From Azotimanducus chitobiosivorans (GTDB taxonomy: Bacteria; Pseudomonadota; Gammaproteobacteria; Pseudomonadales; Azotimanducaceae): a stretch of DNA of 64,000 nucleotides. Below, piece by piece: positions 15,481 to 23,391 of this stretch. Positions within the stretch are counted from its first letter, which is position 1. Each line of letters starts with the position of its first letter. The notes under the pieces were generated by a model. The model ran no database searches. It saw nothing but the letters and a program-made list of their open reading frames with translations, and had not been told where the DNA came from. The stretch lies in the NCBI GenBank assembly GCA_965200235.1, contig OZ241339.1:3286001-3350000 (forward strand). The letters run 5' to 3'. A program made the position numbers and the translations under genes.

Positions 15481-16259
15481 GGGTGTTGAACGACATCTTC
15501 ACACCTGCGGAACTCGCATCACTGCGCACGGACGGACCCATTCCGCTCTATCACCAACTTTATGGATTGCTGAAGCAGCGCATTCTTTCGGGCGTGCTCG
15601 CGAGAGACGCGCCGCTCCCCACCGAAGCCGAACTCTCCGCCGGATTCAGAATTTCGCGCATCACTGCGAAGCGAGGCATGGATCTGCTCGCGAGCGATGG
15701 CCTCATTGTTCGTCGCCGCGGACGGCGCAGCAGCGTTGCCTATCATCCGAAGGGCACTGAACCTGATGCGCCGCTTGTCGGCATGCTCGCGCGCCTTGCG
15801 GAAATGTCGCGCGAGACCAAGGTCAAAGTGCTCAATATCGACCTTCGTCTGCCACCGCCGAATGTCGCCGCCGAACTTGGCACCGACTCACATGAGCAAG
15901 TACACCATGTCGTGCGGGTACGGTTCGACCAGCAGGGCATCCCCTTCGCCTATTACGAGAGTTGGACCCGCGGCATTGAGCACGGGTTCACCGCAGAAGC
16001 TATCGAACAGCGCCAGCGATTCGACATCATGGCTGAAAACGGGCATCGCATCAGCCATATCGAGCAGTTGTTGAATGCGGCGTCGGCCAGTCCGCTGGTG
16101 GCGGAGTTGCTTGAGCTTCATGCTGGTGACCCGGTGCTGACGCTGGTGCGCCAGTCGTTCGATGAAGACGGCCTGTTGATTGATCTCCTAAACTGTCAGT
16201 ATCACCCGGACCGCTTTCACTACCGGATGAATCTAAGCGCCGAGGAGTATTTGGCATGA
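15477..16259 (+). CDS. GntR family transcriptional regulator (HutC/UTRA type)
   Basis: A 260-residue protein; ATG 15477 overlaps the preceding stop (ATGA) and has GGAGGG at about 15466. The N-terminal winged helix is standard GntR: PLYHQLYGLLKQRILSGVL, LPTEAELSAGFRISRITAKRGMDLLASDGLIVRRRGRRSS. The rest is the UTRA effector domain, with VHHVVRVRFDQQGIPFAYYESW and a C-terminal LIDLLNCQYHPDRFHYRM. HutC-type regulators usually repress the catabolic operon they belong to and respond to a pathway metabolite. The related 16-bp palindromes at 10968, 12474 and 19478 are the likeliest targets. Confidence 0.92.
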   Translation: MRVLNDIFTPAELASLRTDGPIPLYHQLYGLLKQRILSGVLARDAPLPTEAELSAGFRISRITAKRGMDLLASDGLIVRRRGRRSSVAYHPKGTEPDAPLVGMLARLAEMSRETKVKVLNIDLRLPPPNVAAELGTDSHEQVHHVVRVRFDQQGIPFAYYESWTRGIEHGFTAEAIEQRQRFDIMAENGHRISHIEQLLNAASASPLVAELLELHAGDPVLTLVRQSFDEDGLLIDLLNCQYHPDRFHYRMNLSAEEYLA

Positions 16260-17473
16260 GCGTCGAGCTGAAGCCGCGTCAATTTTCGTTTGCGATACGG
16301 GCGTTCATACGCCTTGAGTCGGCGGGCGGGGTGCTGCTGCTGCTCGCGACCGCGCTGGCGATGATCGCCGCGAATACGCCGCTGTCTTCAGCCTACCGCT
16401 GGCTTCTTGAAACGCCTGTGATTGTCACCGTGGGAGGGGCTGGCATCGATAAACCGCTGCTGCTCTGGATCAACGACGGCCTGATGGCGATCTTCTTTTT
16501 CTTGATTGGGCTTGAGGTCAAGCGCGAAGTGATCGAAGGTGAGCTGTCGTCGCCCAAGAAAATCGCGCTGCCCGCCATTGCCGCCTGCGGCGGTCTCTTG
16601 GCACCGGCGTGCATCTACACCGCCTTCAACTGGAACAACCCGGACGCGATGGTGGGCTGGGCCATCCCGGTCGCCACCGATATCGCATTCGCCTTGTCGC
16701 TTTTGAGCGCCTTTGGTGCCCGCGTTCCGGTCGCGCTCAAAGCCTTCCTGCTCGCGCTCGCGATATTTGACGATATTGCCGCGATCGTCATCATTGCCGT
16801 GTTCTATGCGGATGATCTATCCATAGCCATGCTGGTGGCATCGGCAGTCGCGCTGCTCGTTGCCGTGTACCTCAACCGCGTGCGCGTGACGAGCATTGCG
16901 CCCTACGTCCTCATTGGACTCGTGCTGTGGCTGGCGATGCTGAAATCGGGCGTCCATGCAACACTCGCCGGCATCCTGATCGCATTCTGCATTCCGATGC
17001 GCGATGCGAACGGCCGCTCTCCGGTGCAAACGCTTGAGCACGACTTGCACGCGCCGGTAGCCTTTGTTGTGCTGCCGATCTTCGCGTTTGCCAACGCAGG
17101 CGTCTCCCTCGCCGGCATTGGCCTGAGCGACATCTTGAATCCGGTCACGCTTGGCATTGCCTTAGGGCTCACCTTCGGCAATCCCATCGGCATCTTAAGC
17201 CTCGTGTTCATCGCGACCAAGCTACGATTTGTCACCCTGCCTGATGGGGTCACCTGGGGGCAGGTTGTGGGGACATCCTTCGCCTGCGGCATCGGCTTCA
17301 CCATGAGCCTCTTTATCGCAAGCTTGGCGTTCGAGCACACCGACGGAAGCTACTGGGCGGTGGACAAGCTCGGCATTCTGATCGGATCTCTGGCGTCCGC
17401 GCTCGTTGCCGCCGCGGTGCTGGCGTATACCTTGCCGGAAAAGAGGCAGGGCGTCGGTGCGAAGCGCTCCTAA
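16256..17473 (+). CDS. nhaA: Na+/H+ antiporter NhaA
   Basis: A 405-residue inner-membrane protein starting in an ATGA overlap with the GntR gene. NhaA hallmarks are present: the opening RLESAGGVLLLLATALAMI, INDGLMAIFFFLIGLEVKRE, the antiporter core VATDIAFALSLLS and LAIFDDIAAIVIIAVFY with the paired aspartates of the ion-binding site, and the late TFGNPIGIL. Most of its length is hydrophobic helix. NhaA exchanges external protons for internal sodium. Its placement at the end of a catabolic operon is unusual and could indicate substrate uptake linked to sodium, or simple hitch-hiking. Confidence 0.95.
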   Translation: MSVELKPRQFSFAIRAFIRLESAGGVLLLLATALAMIAANTPLSSAYRWLLETPVIVTVGGAGIDKPLLLWINDGLMAIFFFLIGLEVKREVIEGELSSPKKIALPAIAACGGLLAPACIYTAFNWNNPDAMVGWAIPVATDIAFALSLLSAFGARVPVALKAFLLALAIFDDIAAIVIIAVFYADDLSIAMLVASAVALLVAVYLNRVRVTSIAPYVLIGLVLWLAMLKSGVHATLAGILIAFCIPMRDANGRSPVQTLEHDLHAPVAFVVLPIFAFANAGVSLAGIGLSDILNPVTLGIALGLTFGNPIGILSLVFIATKLRFVTLPDGVTWGQVVGTSFACGIGFTMSLFIASLAFEHTDGSYWAVDKLGILIGSLASALVAAAVLAYTLPEKRQGVGAKRS

Positions 17474-18507
17474 ATGATCCCTTTGTCCGCAAGCCTGTCG
17501 ATCACCGCGCGCTGCGCGCCCAGAAAATACGACCGATCAGGGGTGACAACCTGCCCCTTCTCATCAAGCATGCCGTTTGGCCGCTGGAACGCCGCGTCTT
17601 GGTAGACCGGCTCGAACATGGCGAGCCGCTGCCGAGTGAACACATTGAAAAGCCCTGGGCGGCGCCGATAGCTGCGCAATGAATCAAGGCTCAGTTCGGC
17701 ATTGGCGACCAGCGATTCGCCGCCCGCGGCCTCGGCGAGCACGCGACCTGAATAGTCGATGACCTTGGATCCCTGATCGACCGATTGATTCGGCAGGTCA
17801 ATGCCCCGAATGCCGGCGGAGTTCGCGGACACAACATACACATGATTCTCGGCGGCGCGGGCCACCTTTGCCGCGTTCTTCGGCGTCAGCATCGGGCTCG
17901 ACACCTCCGAAGACGAGTGGCAGATCACCTCGGCGCCTTTGAGGGTCAGCGCGCGCGTGATTTCAGGAAAGAGAATTTCCTCGGAGGCGACCATGCCCAG
18001 CCGGCCGAGCGCCGTGTCCGCGACCGGGAAGAGGCTGTCCTCGCCGTATGCGTCAAGATAGCGGTCGAGCACGTCGTAGGGTGTCGGCGCGAACATCGAT
18101 ACGAGGCGCCGGTAGCGAATCAAGACGTTGCCGGTGTCGCCGAGCAGGAAGCTCGTTTGAAAGTAGAGCGTCGGAAAGTGCGGATCGGTCTCGTAGACAT
18201 TGCCGGACAGATAGATGCCGTTGTCGGACGCAATGCGCCCGAGCGCTTCGTACTCCTTGCCATCCGGGTCGATGCAGCCCTTTTCTCGCCATTGCTCAAT
18301 AGATTCGCCTTGCGGGTAGCTGGTGAGAAAGTATTCAGGCAGCACGACGAGCTTGACATGCGGGCCGATGAACTGCTTGCTGGCCGCAACCTGGCTTGCG
18401 ACCGTCTCAATCGATGCGAATATCTGCCGGCGCGCTTCTTCCGCATCGCGGCACTTGTTCACCGCTTGGCAGGTGATCTGCAGCGCGAGCGCGGTGTAGG
18501 CGGTCAT
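17470..18507 (-). CDS. Nitrilase-superfamily protein with altered catalytic residues
   Basis: A 345-residue protein from ATG 18507, two bases after the upstream stop. The carbon-nitrogen hydrolase fold is clear: VKLVVLPEYF with the catalytic Glu58, YRRLVSMF, LGRLGMVASEEILFPE and GAEVICHSSSE. In active nitrilases the lysine of R-K-x-H-L and the cysteine of C-x-D-x-x-FPE complete the triad. Here the lysine position reads arginine (about 133-134) and the cysteine position is Ser175. Ordinary amidase chemistry is therefore doubtful, though other cysteines exist. It is co-transcribed downstream of the HMG-CoA lyase-like gene and its end overlaps nhaA by 4 bp. Confidence 0.8.
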   Translation of the reverse strand: MTAYTALALQITCQAVNKCRDAEEARRQIFASIETVASQVAASKQFIGPHVKLVVLPEYFLTSYPQGESIEQWREKGCIDPDGKEYEALGRIASDNGIYLSGNVYETDPHFPTLYFQTSFLLGDTGNVLIRYRRLVSMFAPTPYDVLDRYLDAYGEDSLFPVADTALGRLGMVASEEILFPEITRALTLKGAEVICHSSSEVSSPMLTPKNAAKVARAAENHVYVVSANSAGIRGIDLPNQSVDQGSKVIDYSGRVLAEAAGGESLVANAELSLDSLRSYRRRPGLFNVFTRQRLAMFEPVYQDAAFQRPNGMLDEKGQVVTPDRSYFLGAQRAVIDRLADKGII

Positions 18508-18509
18508 GC

Positions 18510-19451
18510 TCAAGCGTCCCTAAAACCTTTCGGCAGTCCAGCTTCGCATACAAACCCGTAGAGCTGCTCGCTTGGCAAGGCCTCCTGCACGAATCGTCGC
18601 ACTTCGAGCAACGCATCGAGGTCGATACCAGTGCGCACGCCCATGGCTTCGAGCATGAACACCAAGTCTTCGGTGACGATATTGCCGCTCGCGCCCGGTG
18701 CGAACGGACAGCCGCCGATGCCGCCGAGCGAGCTGTCAATCGTGTCAAGCCCGACATCAAGCGCGGCGAGGGCGTTGGCGAGACCCTGCCCGCGCGTGTT
18801 GTGCAGATGGATGCCATGCATTCGCTCGCGCCCGACAGCATTCCAAATCTTCTTTGTGAGGCGCTTCACCGCCGCCGGATCCGCATAGCCGGAGGTGTCC
18901 GAGAGGCCGACTTCGTCAGCGCCGAGCGCGACGAGACGCTCGGCGATGCGAACCACGTCGTCTTCGCTGACGCGGCCTTCAATGGTGCAGCCGAACGCCG
19001 TGGACAGCCCGACTTCAAAGCCCGGCCGCTTTAACTCCGGGATGCTCGCGAGGTGTCCCACAATCTGCTCGACCTCGGCAAAGATCTCGTCGTGATTGCG
19101 GCGCAGGTTGGCGAGACTGTGACTTTCGCTTACCGAAAAAGGCAGCGTCATGCGCGTTGCGCCGGCGGCGGTCGCCGCCTCGGCGCCGCGCAGGTTTGGC
19201 ACAAGCGCCGCCACTGACAAATCTTCATGGGTCAGCGCATGCGCCACGAGTTCGCCGGTGTCGGCAAGCTGCGGCAGGAGTTTTTTTGGCACGAACGAGC
19301 CGACTTCAAGTTCCGGCACGCCCGCCTTCGCCTGCATGTCGATCCATGTCTTCTTGGCTTCGGTCGGCATGATCGAGGCGAGGCTTTGCAGGCCGTCGCG
19401 CAATCCGACCTCGCTGATGGTCACATCGACATCAGAACCGAGCGCAGTCAT
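18510..19451 (-). CDS. Hydroxymethylglutaryl-CoA lyase-like enzyme (HMGL family)
   Basis: A 313-residue TIM-barrel protein. It has the DRE-TIM motif EVGLRDGLQ, TAFGCTIEGRV, LSDTSGYADP, metal-binding histidines in HGIHLHNTRGQ and the HMG-CoA lyase signature GGIGGCPFAPGASGNIVTED, with the active-site cysteine. All key residues are intact. HMG-CoA lyase splits HMG-CoA into acetyl-CoA and acetoacetate; relatives act on other 3-hydroxy-3-carboxyacyl-CoAs. Two CoA transferases nearby could supply the CoA ester. It is divergent from the first CoA transferase across an 81-bp region with a perfect 16-bp palindrome. Confidence 0.9.
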   Translation of the reverse strand: MTALGSDVDVTISEVGLRDGLQSLASIMPTEAKKTWIDMQAKAGVPELEVGSFVPKKLLPQLADTGELVAHALTHEDLSVAALVPNLRGAEAATAAGATRMTLPFSVSESHSLANLRRNHDEIFAEVEQIVGHLASIPELKRPGFEVGLSTAFGCTIEGRVSEDDVVRIAERLVALGADEVGLSDTSGYADPAAVKRLTKKIWNAVGRERMHGIHLHNTRGQGLANALAALDVGLDTIDSSLGGIGGCPFAPGASGNIVTEDLVFMLEAMGVRTGIDLDALLEVRRFVQEALPSEQLYGFVCEAGLPKGFRDA

Positions 19452-19477
19452 TCCGTGTCCGTGAGAGGGAGAAGCTC

Positions 19478-19493
19478 TAATGATATATCATTA
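19478..19493. promoter_or_regulatory. Candidate catabolic-cluster operator, site 3 (perfect 16-bp palindrome)
   Basis: TAATGATATATCATTA lies midway in the 81-bp divergent promoter region between the HMG-CoA lyase-like gene and the first CoA transferase. It matches the site at 12474-12489 in 13 of 16 positions, giving a shared form TAnTGATATnTCAnTA. It could control both directions at once. Confidence 0.6.
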
Positions 19494-19532
19494 CGTCTTA
19501 TGTAGATTTGTGGTCATCTGAACGCACCGCTC

Positions 19533-20714
19533 ATGTCTCCCTTGCGCGGCATCACCGTCATTGAGTTCTCGCACATGGTCATGGGACCGTCGGCGGGACT
19601 TGTACTCGCCGACCTTGGTGCCGATGTGATCAAGATCGAACCGATCGGCGGCGACAAGACGCGCCGCCTCAAAGGTTCGGGCGCGGGCTACTTCCCCATG
19701 TACAACCGCAACAAGCGCAGCATCTGCCTTGATATCAAGTCCGAGGCGGGCAAGGCGCTTGCGCTGCGTTTGATCGACGGCGCCGATGTGCTGATCGAGA
19801 ACTTTCGCCCTAGCGCGCTCGACAAGCTCGGGTTCGGCTTTGAAGCGCTCAAGGCTCGCAACGAGCGTCTCGTCTATTGCAGCCTCAAAGGTTTTTTGAG
19901 CGGCCCGTATGAACACCGCACCGCGCTCGATGAAGTGACGCAGATGATGGGCGGGCTCGCCTACATGACCGGACTGCCGGAGCGTCCGATGCGCGCCGGG
20001 TCGTCGATCATCGACATCACTGGCGGCATGTTCGGCGTCATCGGCATCTTGGCTGCCTTGCGCGAGCGAGAACAGACCGGGCGCGGCGCGCACATCACCT
20101 CGGCGCTCTTCGAGACCACCGCGTTTCTGGTCGGACAGCACATGGCGCAGCACGCCGTGCTTGGCGAGGAACCGCTGCCCATGTCGATTCGCCAGTCAGC
20201 TTGGGGCGTCTACGACCTGTTTGAGTGTCAGGGCGCGGAGAAGCTCTTTGTCGCGGTGGTGAGCGACACGGGCTGGCGGGCGCTGTGCGACGAATTCGAT
20301 CTCGATGAATTCGCCGCTGACGAAGTGCTGGCGACCAACGCCGGACGAGTCAAGCGGCGCGATCAACTGATTCCCAAGCTCGCGAGCATGTTCTCGCAGA
20401 TGGACAGGCGCGAAGCCTCGCGAAAACTCGATGCAGCCGGCCTGCCTTTTGCTGAAATCAACAAGCCGTCCGATCTTGCCTTTGACCCGCATCTGAAGCG
20501 CAGCGGACTCGCCGATGTGAAAATGATCGCCGGCGCTTCGGCGGGCGAAGCCGCGCCGCTGCCGAAGCTGCCGATCGAGATGGACGGCGCGCGCCTCGAA
20601 TTGACGCGCGACCCGCCGCAAGCCGGCGAGCATTCACACGAAATCGCCAAGCGCGCAGGGTTCAGCGAGGCGGATATCGAGATGCTGCTCTCGGACGGTG
20701 TACTAGCGTCGTAA
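19533..20714 (+). CDS. CaiB/BaiF family III CoA transferase, copy 1
   Basis: A 393-residue protein with the standard family III opening (LRGITVIEFSHMVMGPSAGLVLADLGADVIKIEPIGGD), YFPMYNRNKRSICLDIKSEAGK, LIENFRP, and the catalytic aspartate region SSIIDITGGMFGVIGILAAL. These enzymes move CoA between acids, activating a substrate without ATP. The enzyme looks intact. Its 3' end overlaps the convergent second CoA transferase by 12 bp. Together with the HMG-CoA lyase-like gene it suggests a pathway in which a branched hydroxy-dicarboxylate is activated and cleaved (inference). Confidence 0.9.
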   Translation: MSPLRGITVIEFSHMVMGPSAGLVLADLGADVIKIEPIGGDKTRRLKGSGAGYFPMYNRNKRSICLDIKSEAGKALALRLIDGADVLIENFRPSALDKLGFGFEALKARNERLVYCSLKGFLSGPYEHRTALDEVTQMMGGLAYMTGLPERPMRAGSSIIDITGGMFGVIGILAALREREQTGRGAHITSALFETTAFLVGQHMAQHAVLGEEPLPMSIRQSAWGVYDLFECQGAEKLFVAVVSDTGWRALCDEFDLDEFAADEVLATNAGRVKRRDQLIPKLASMFSQMDRREASRKLDAAGLPFAEINKPSDLAFDPHLKRSGLADVKMIAGASAGEAAPLPKLPIEMDGARLELTRDPPQAGEHSHEIAKRAGFSEADIEMLLSDGVLAS

Positions 20715-21839
20715 CTCTTCGTCGTGTTCGCCGAGGGCAGGCGCGCGATGAATCGGCGGACGAGCGCCGTTGACGCGGATAGGACAGGATAGAAGCCGCA
20801 GCCCCTCCGGTTTCTCTGGATGTTCAACTTGCGAAATCATACCGACCTGATGCGCGAACGGATTGTCGAGCGCCTCTGCGATGTCGTAGACGGGCGCGAC
20901 CGGCACCTTGCCGGAGAGAACGGCGACCCACTCGGCAACGTTTCGTTCACCAAGGCGCGAGTCAATCAGCGCCTGCAAGTCCTCGCGATGTTCAAGCCTC
21001 GCCGCGGGCGAGGCGAAACGCGCATCCTCGAGCCACTCAAGCGCACCGACCGCTTCGCAAAAAAGCTGCCAGAACTTCGGCGTCTGGCACATGACAAACA
21101 CCCAGCCGTCGGCTGCGCGAAACAATTGGCTTGGGATGACGCTCGGATGCGATGAGCGGGACAGGCGCGTCGTCACATGCCCTTCGTTGAGATACCAGGC
21201 AGCCGGATAGGAGAGCTGATGAAGGGCGGTGTCGTAGAGCGCGGTGTCGATATCGCAGCCCTCGCCGGTTTGCCGCGCTTTCAGCACCGCCGAGACCAGC
21301 CCAAGCGCCATCATGGTGCCGGTATGAAAGTCCACCATCGACAGGCCGAAGCGCGCTGGCGGGCCGTCGGGCTCGCCCGTCAGGCTCAAGAAACCGCACT
21401 CGGCCTGCATCAGATAGTCGTAGCCAGGCCAAGTCGTGCGCTCATTGTCGCGCCCATAGGCTGACAGGTGCGCGCAGACGATTTTCGGATTCGCCGTTTT
21501 CACATCCTCGTAGCGAAGGCCGAGCTTCGCCGGTTGATCGCCGCGCAGGTTGTTGACAAGCGCATCGGCCTCTTCGAGGAGCTGCGAGAAGCGATCCCTG
21601 CCGTCGTCGGACTTGAGGTCAAGGCACACGCTTTTCTTGGCGGCGTTGAGCGATTGAAAGAACTCGCTGTCATTATCGCCGAGCAGATACGGCCCGACGC
21701 TGCGCGAAATATCGCCGCCCGTTTGCGCGTTCTCAACCTTAGTGACTTCAGCGCCAAGCGCCGCGAGCAGGCTTGTGCCATAGGGGCCGGCGCCATAGAT
21801 TTCGAGACTTAAGATTCGCACGCCTTCAAGTGGTTTCAT
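20703..21839 (-). CDS. CaiB/BaiF family III CoA transferase, copy 2
   Basis: A 378-residue protein from ATG 21839, which has GAGGA about 11 bases upstream; the frame is open further back but those residues are not family-like. Family III landmarks are LEGVRILSLEIYGAGPYGTSLLAALGAEVTKVE, NAAKKSVCLDLKSDDG, YDYLMQAECGFLSLTGEPDGPPARFG, and the catalytic aspartate in LSMVDFHTGTMMALGL. It is only distantly similar to copy 1 and probably has a different acid specificity. It overlaps the 3' end of the enolase paralogue upstream by 14 bp, so the two are co-transcribed. Confidence 0.9.
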   Translation of the reverse strand: MKPLEGVRILSLEIYGAGPYGTSLLAALGAEVTKVENAQTGGDISRSVGPYLLGDNDSEFFQSLNAAKKSVCLDLKSDDGRDRFSQLLEEADALVNNLRGDQPAKLGLRYEDVKTANPKIVCAHLSAYGRDNERTTWPGYDYLMQAECGFLSLTGEPDGPPARFGLSMVDFHTGTMMALGLVSAVLKARQTGEGCDIDTALYDTALHQLSYPAAWYLNEGHVTTRLSRSSHPSVIPSQLFRAADGWVFVMCQTPKFWQLFCEAVGALEWLEDARFASPAARLEHREDLQALIDSRLGERNVAEWVAVLSGKVPVAPVYDIAEALDNPFAHQVGMISQVEHPEKPEGLRLLSCPIRVNGARPPIHRAPALGEHDEELRR

Positions 21840-23145
21840 GTTGATTGGTTCCTCGTTCGTGTGTGCTCGTGCGTTCGAGCGGTTCGGCGCTTGCAAAGGC
21901 GCTGGTGCCGAGCTCATCCTGAATACGCAGGCACTCGTTCCATTTGGCCATGCGCTCTGATCTCGTGAACGAACCGACTTTCAGCTGCCCGCAGCCAAGG
22001 CCGGTCGCGAGGTGGCTGACGGTCACATCTTCGCTCTCGCCGGAGCGCGCCGAGACAATCGTTCGCCATCCATGCGCTTCGGCTGAATGATACGCGCCCA
22101 ATGCCTCGGTCAGCGTGCCGGCTTGGCCGACCGTCAGAAGCAGGGCGTTGCAGGCACGATCGCGCGCTGCCTCCTGCACGCGCTTCGCGTTGGTTGCGAG
22201 AAAATCGTCACCGACCACCTGCACCTGCCCGCCGAAGCGCCGATTGAACTCCACCCAGCCTTCCGTATCGTCTTCGCTCAAAGGGTCTTCAATCGATGCG
22301 ATTGGGTAGGCTTGGATCCAGCGGCCCATTAAGTCTAGCATTGCGCTGGTGTCGAGCTGGCGCTGATCGAGGTCAAGTCGATAGGCGTCGCGCGTGCCGA
22401 GCTGCGAAGCCGCCATGTCAATCGCGATGACAACACGCGCTCCGGGCTTCTCGCCCGCCTTCTGGATGGCGAGCGTGAGCAGTTCAATCGCTTGCTCGTT
22501 GCTGTCGAAGGCCGGCCAATGACCGCCTTCGTCGGTGACGCCGGTGCGCTCGCCCCGCCAAGAAAGCAGCTCGCCCGCCGCCAAATAAATCTCGCAGGTG
22601 ACTTCGAGTACTTCATCAAAATCCTTGGCGCCCGGCACCATGACCATGAGGTCTTGAATATCAATGCGACGCTCGGCGTGAGCGCCGCCGCCGAAAATCT
22701 GAATCTGCGGCAGCGGGATGCGCGGTATCCGGTTATAGGTCTCCGAGATATGCTGCCACAAGGGTCGGCCTTGGCTTGCCGCCGCGGCATGAATCGCCGC
22801 GAGCGACACGGCAACGGTCGCGTTGCCGCCGAGATGTTCCTTCCTGGGCGAAGGGTCGAGCGCGATCAGGCGTTCATCGATGGTGAATTGATCGAGGATT
22901 GGCAGTCCGATGATGGCGGGCGCGATCAGACGATTGACGTTGTCAACGGCCTTCGACACATCCATGCCGGCAAGGCGCGTGCCGCCGTCGCGCAGATCAG
23001 CTGCCTCGTGCGCGCCGCGCGAGGCACCCGCCGGCGCGATGCCGCGACCGATGACGCCCGAGTCGAGCCGGATAGCAGCTTCAACGGTGGGATGTCCTCG
23101 CGAATCCCAAACCCGCCGCGCGAACACGTGCGTGATGACGCTCAT
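21826..23145 (-). CDS. Enolase paralogue lacking the catalytic lysine and histidine
   Basis: A 439-residue protein that aligns over its full length with enolase: ARRVWDSRGHPTVEAAI, ELRD-like DLRDGG, GGGAHAERRIDIQDLM, TDEGG, and the metal ligands Asp243 (AIDMAAS), Glu286 (SIEDPLSEDD) and Asp313 (VGDDFLATN). The general-base lysine (E. coli K341, in I-K-x-N-Q) is Thr338 in LTVGQAGT, the S-H-R-S-G-E histidine is Ala366, and the usual QEFM glutamate is Asp165. It is therefore unlikely to be the glycolytic enzyme and probably has a different substrate. It is coupled to the second CoA transferase, with which it overlaps. Confidence 0.88.
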   Translation of the reverse strand: MSVITHVFARRVWDSRGHPTVEAAIRLDSGVIGRGIAPAGASRGAHEAADLRDGGTRLAGMDVSKAVDNVNRLIAPAIIGLPILDQFTIDERLIALDPSPRKEHLGGNATVAVSLAAIHAAAASQGRPLWQHISETYNRIPRIPLPQIQIFGGGAHAERRIDIQDLMVMVPGAKDFDEVLEVTCEIYLAAGELLSWRGERTGVTDEGGHWPAFDSNEQAIELLTLAIQKAGEKPGARVVIAIDMAASQLGTRDAYRLDLDQRQLDTSAMLDLMGRWIQAYPIASIEDPLSEDDTEGWVEFNRRFGGQVQVVGDDFLATNAKRVQEAARDRACNALLLTVGQAGTLTEALGAYHSAEAHGWRTIVSARSGESEDVTVSHLATGLGCGQLKVGSFTRSERMAKWNECLRIQDELGTSAFASAEPLERTSTHERGTNQHETT

Positions 23146-23246
23146 GACTGCGAGAAGGCGCGGTCAGCCATGGCCGTGCGTTCGCCGAGGCTTGCGCAGC
23201 CGACAAGCGTGAGGAAAAGTAGGATGATCGTTGAGGTCTGTGCCAA
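23142..23246 (-). CDS. Possible small lipoprotein overlapping the enolase-paralogue start
   Basis: A 34-codon frame from TTG 23246 reads a hydrophobic stretch ending in a lipobox-like cysteine (IILLFLTLVGCASLGE) and then a short polar tail. Its TGA overlaps the ATG of the enolase paralogue (ATGA), which would couple translation. No good ribosome-binding site is visible and TTG is a weak start, so it could be chance. Entericidin-type lipoproteins are similar in size, but no specific similarity is seen. Confidence 0.3.
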   Translation of the reverse strand: MAQTSTIILLFLTLVGCASLGERTAMADRAFSQS

Positions 23247-23391
23247 CCGATGCGTCCGCGCCGAACGCGCCCATCTTGTGGGAAACTAGCGCTTCTTTGC
23301 AAACGGCATCGACAATGCGCGCAGCGGTCTTGTTCGACCGCGGCGAGCGAGACCCTGCCCGATTGCGAGACGGCTTTCCGGAGATACGGCA

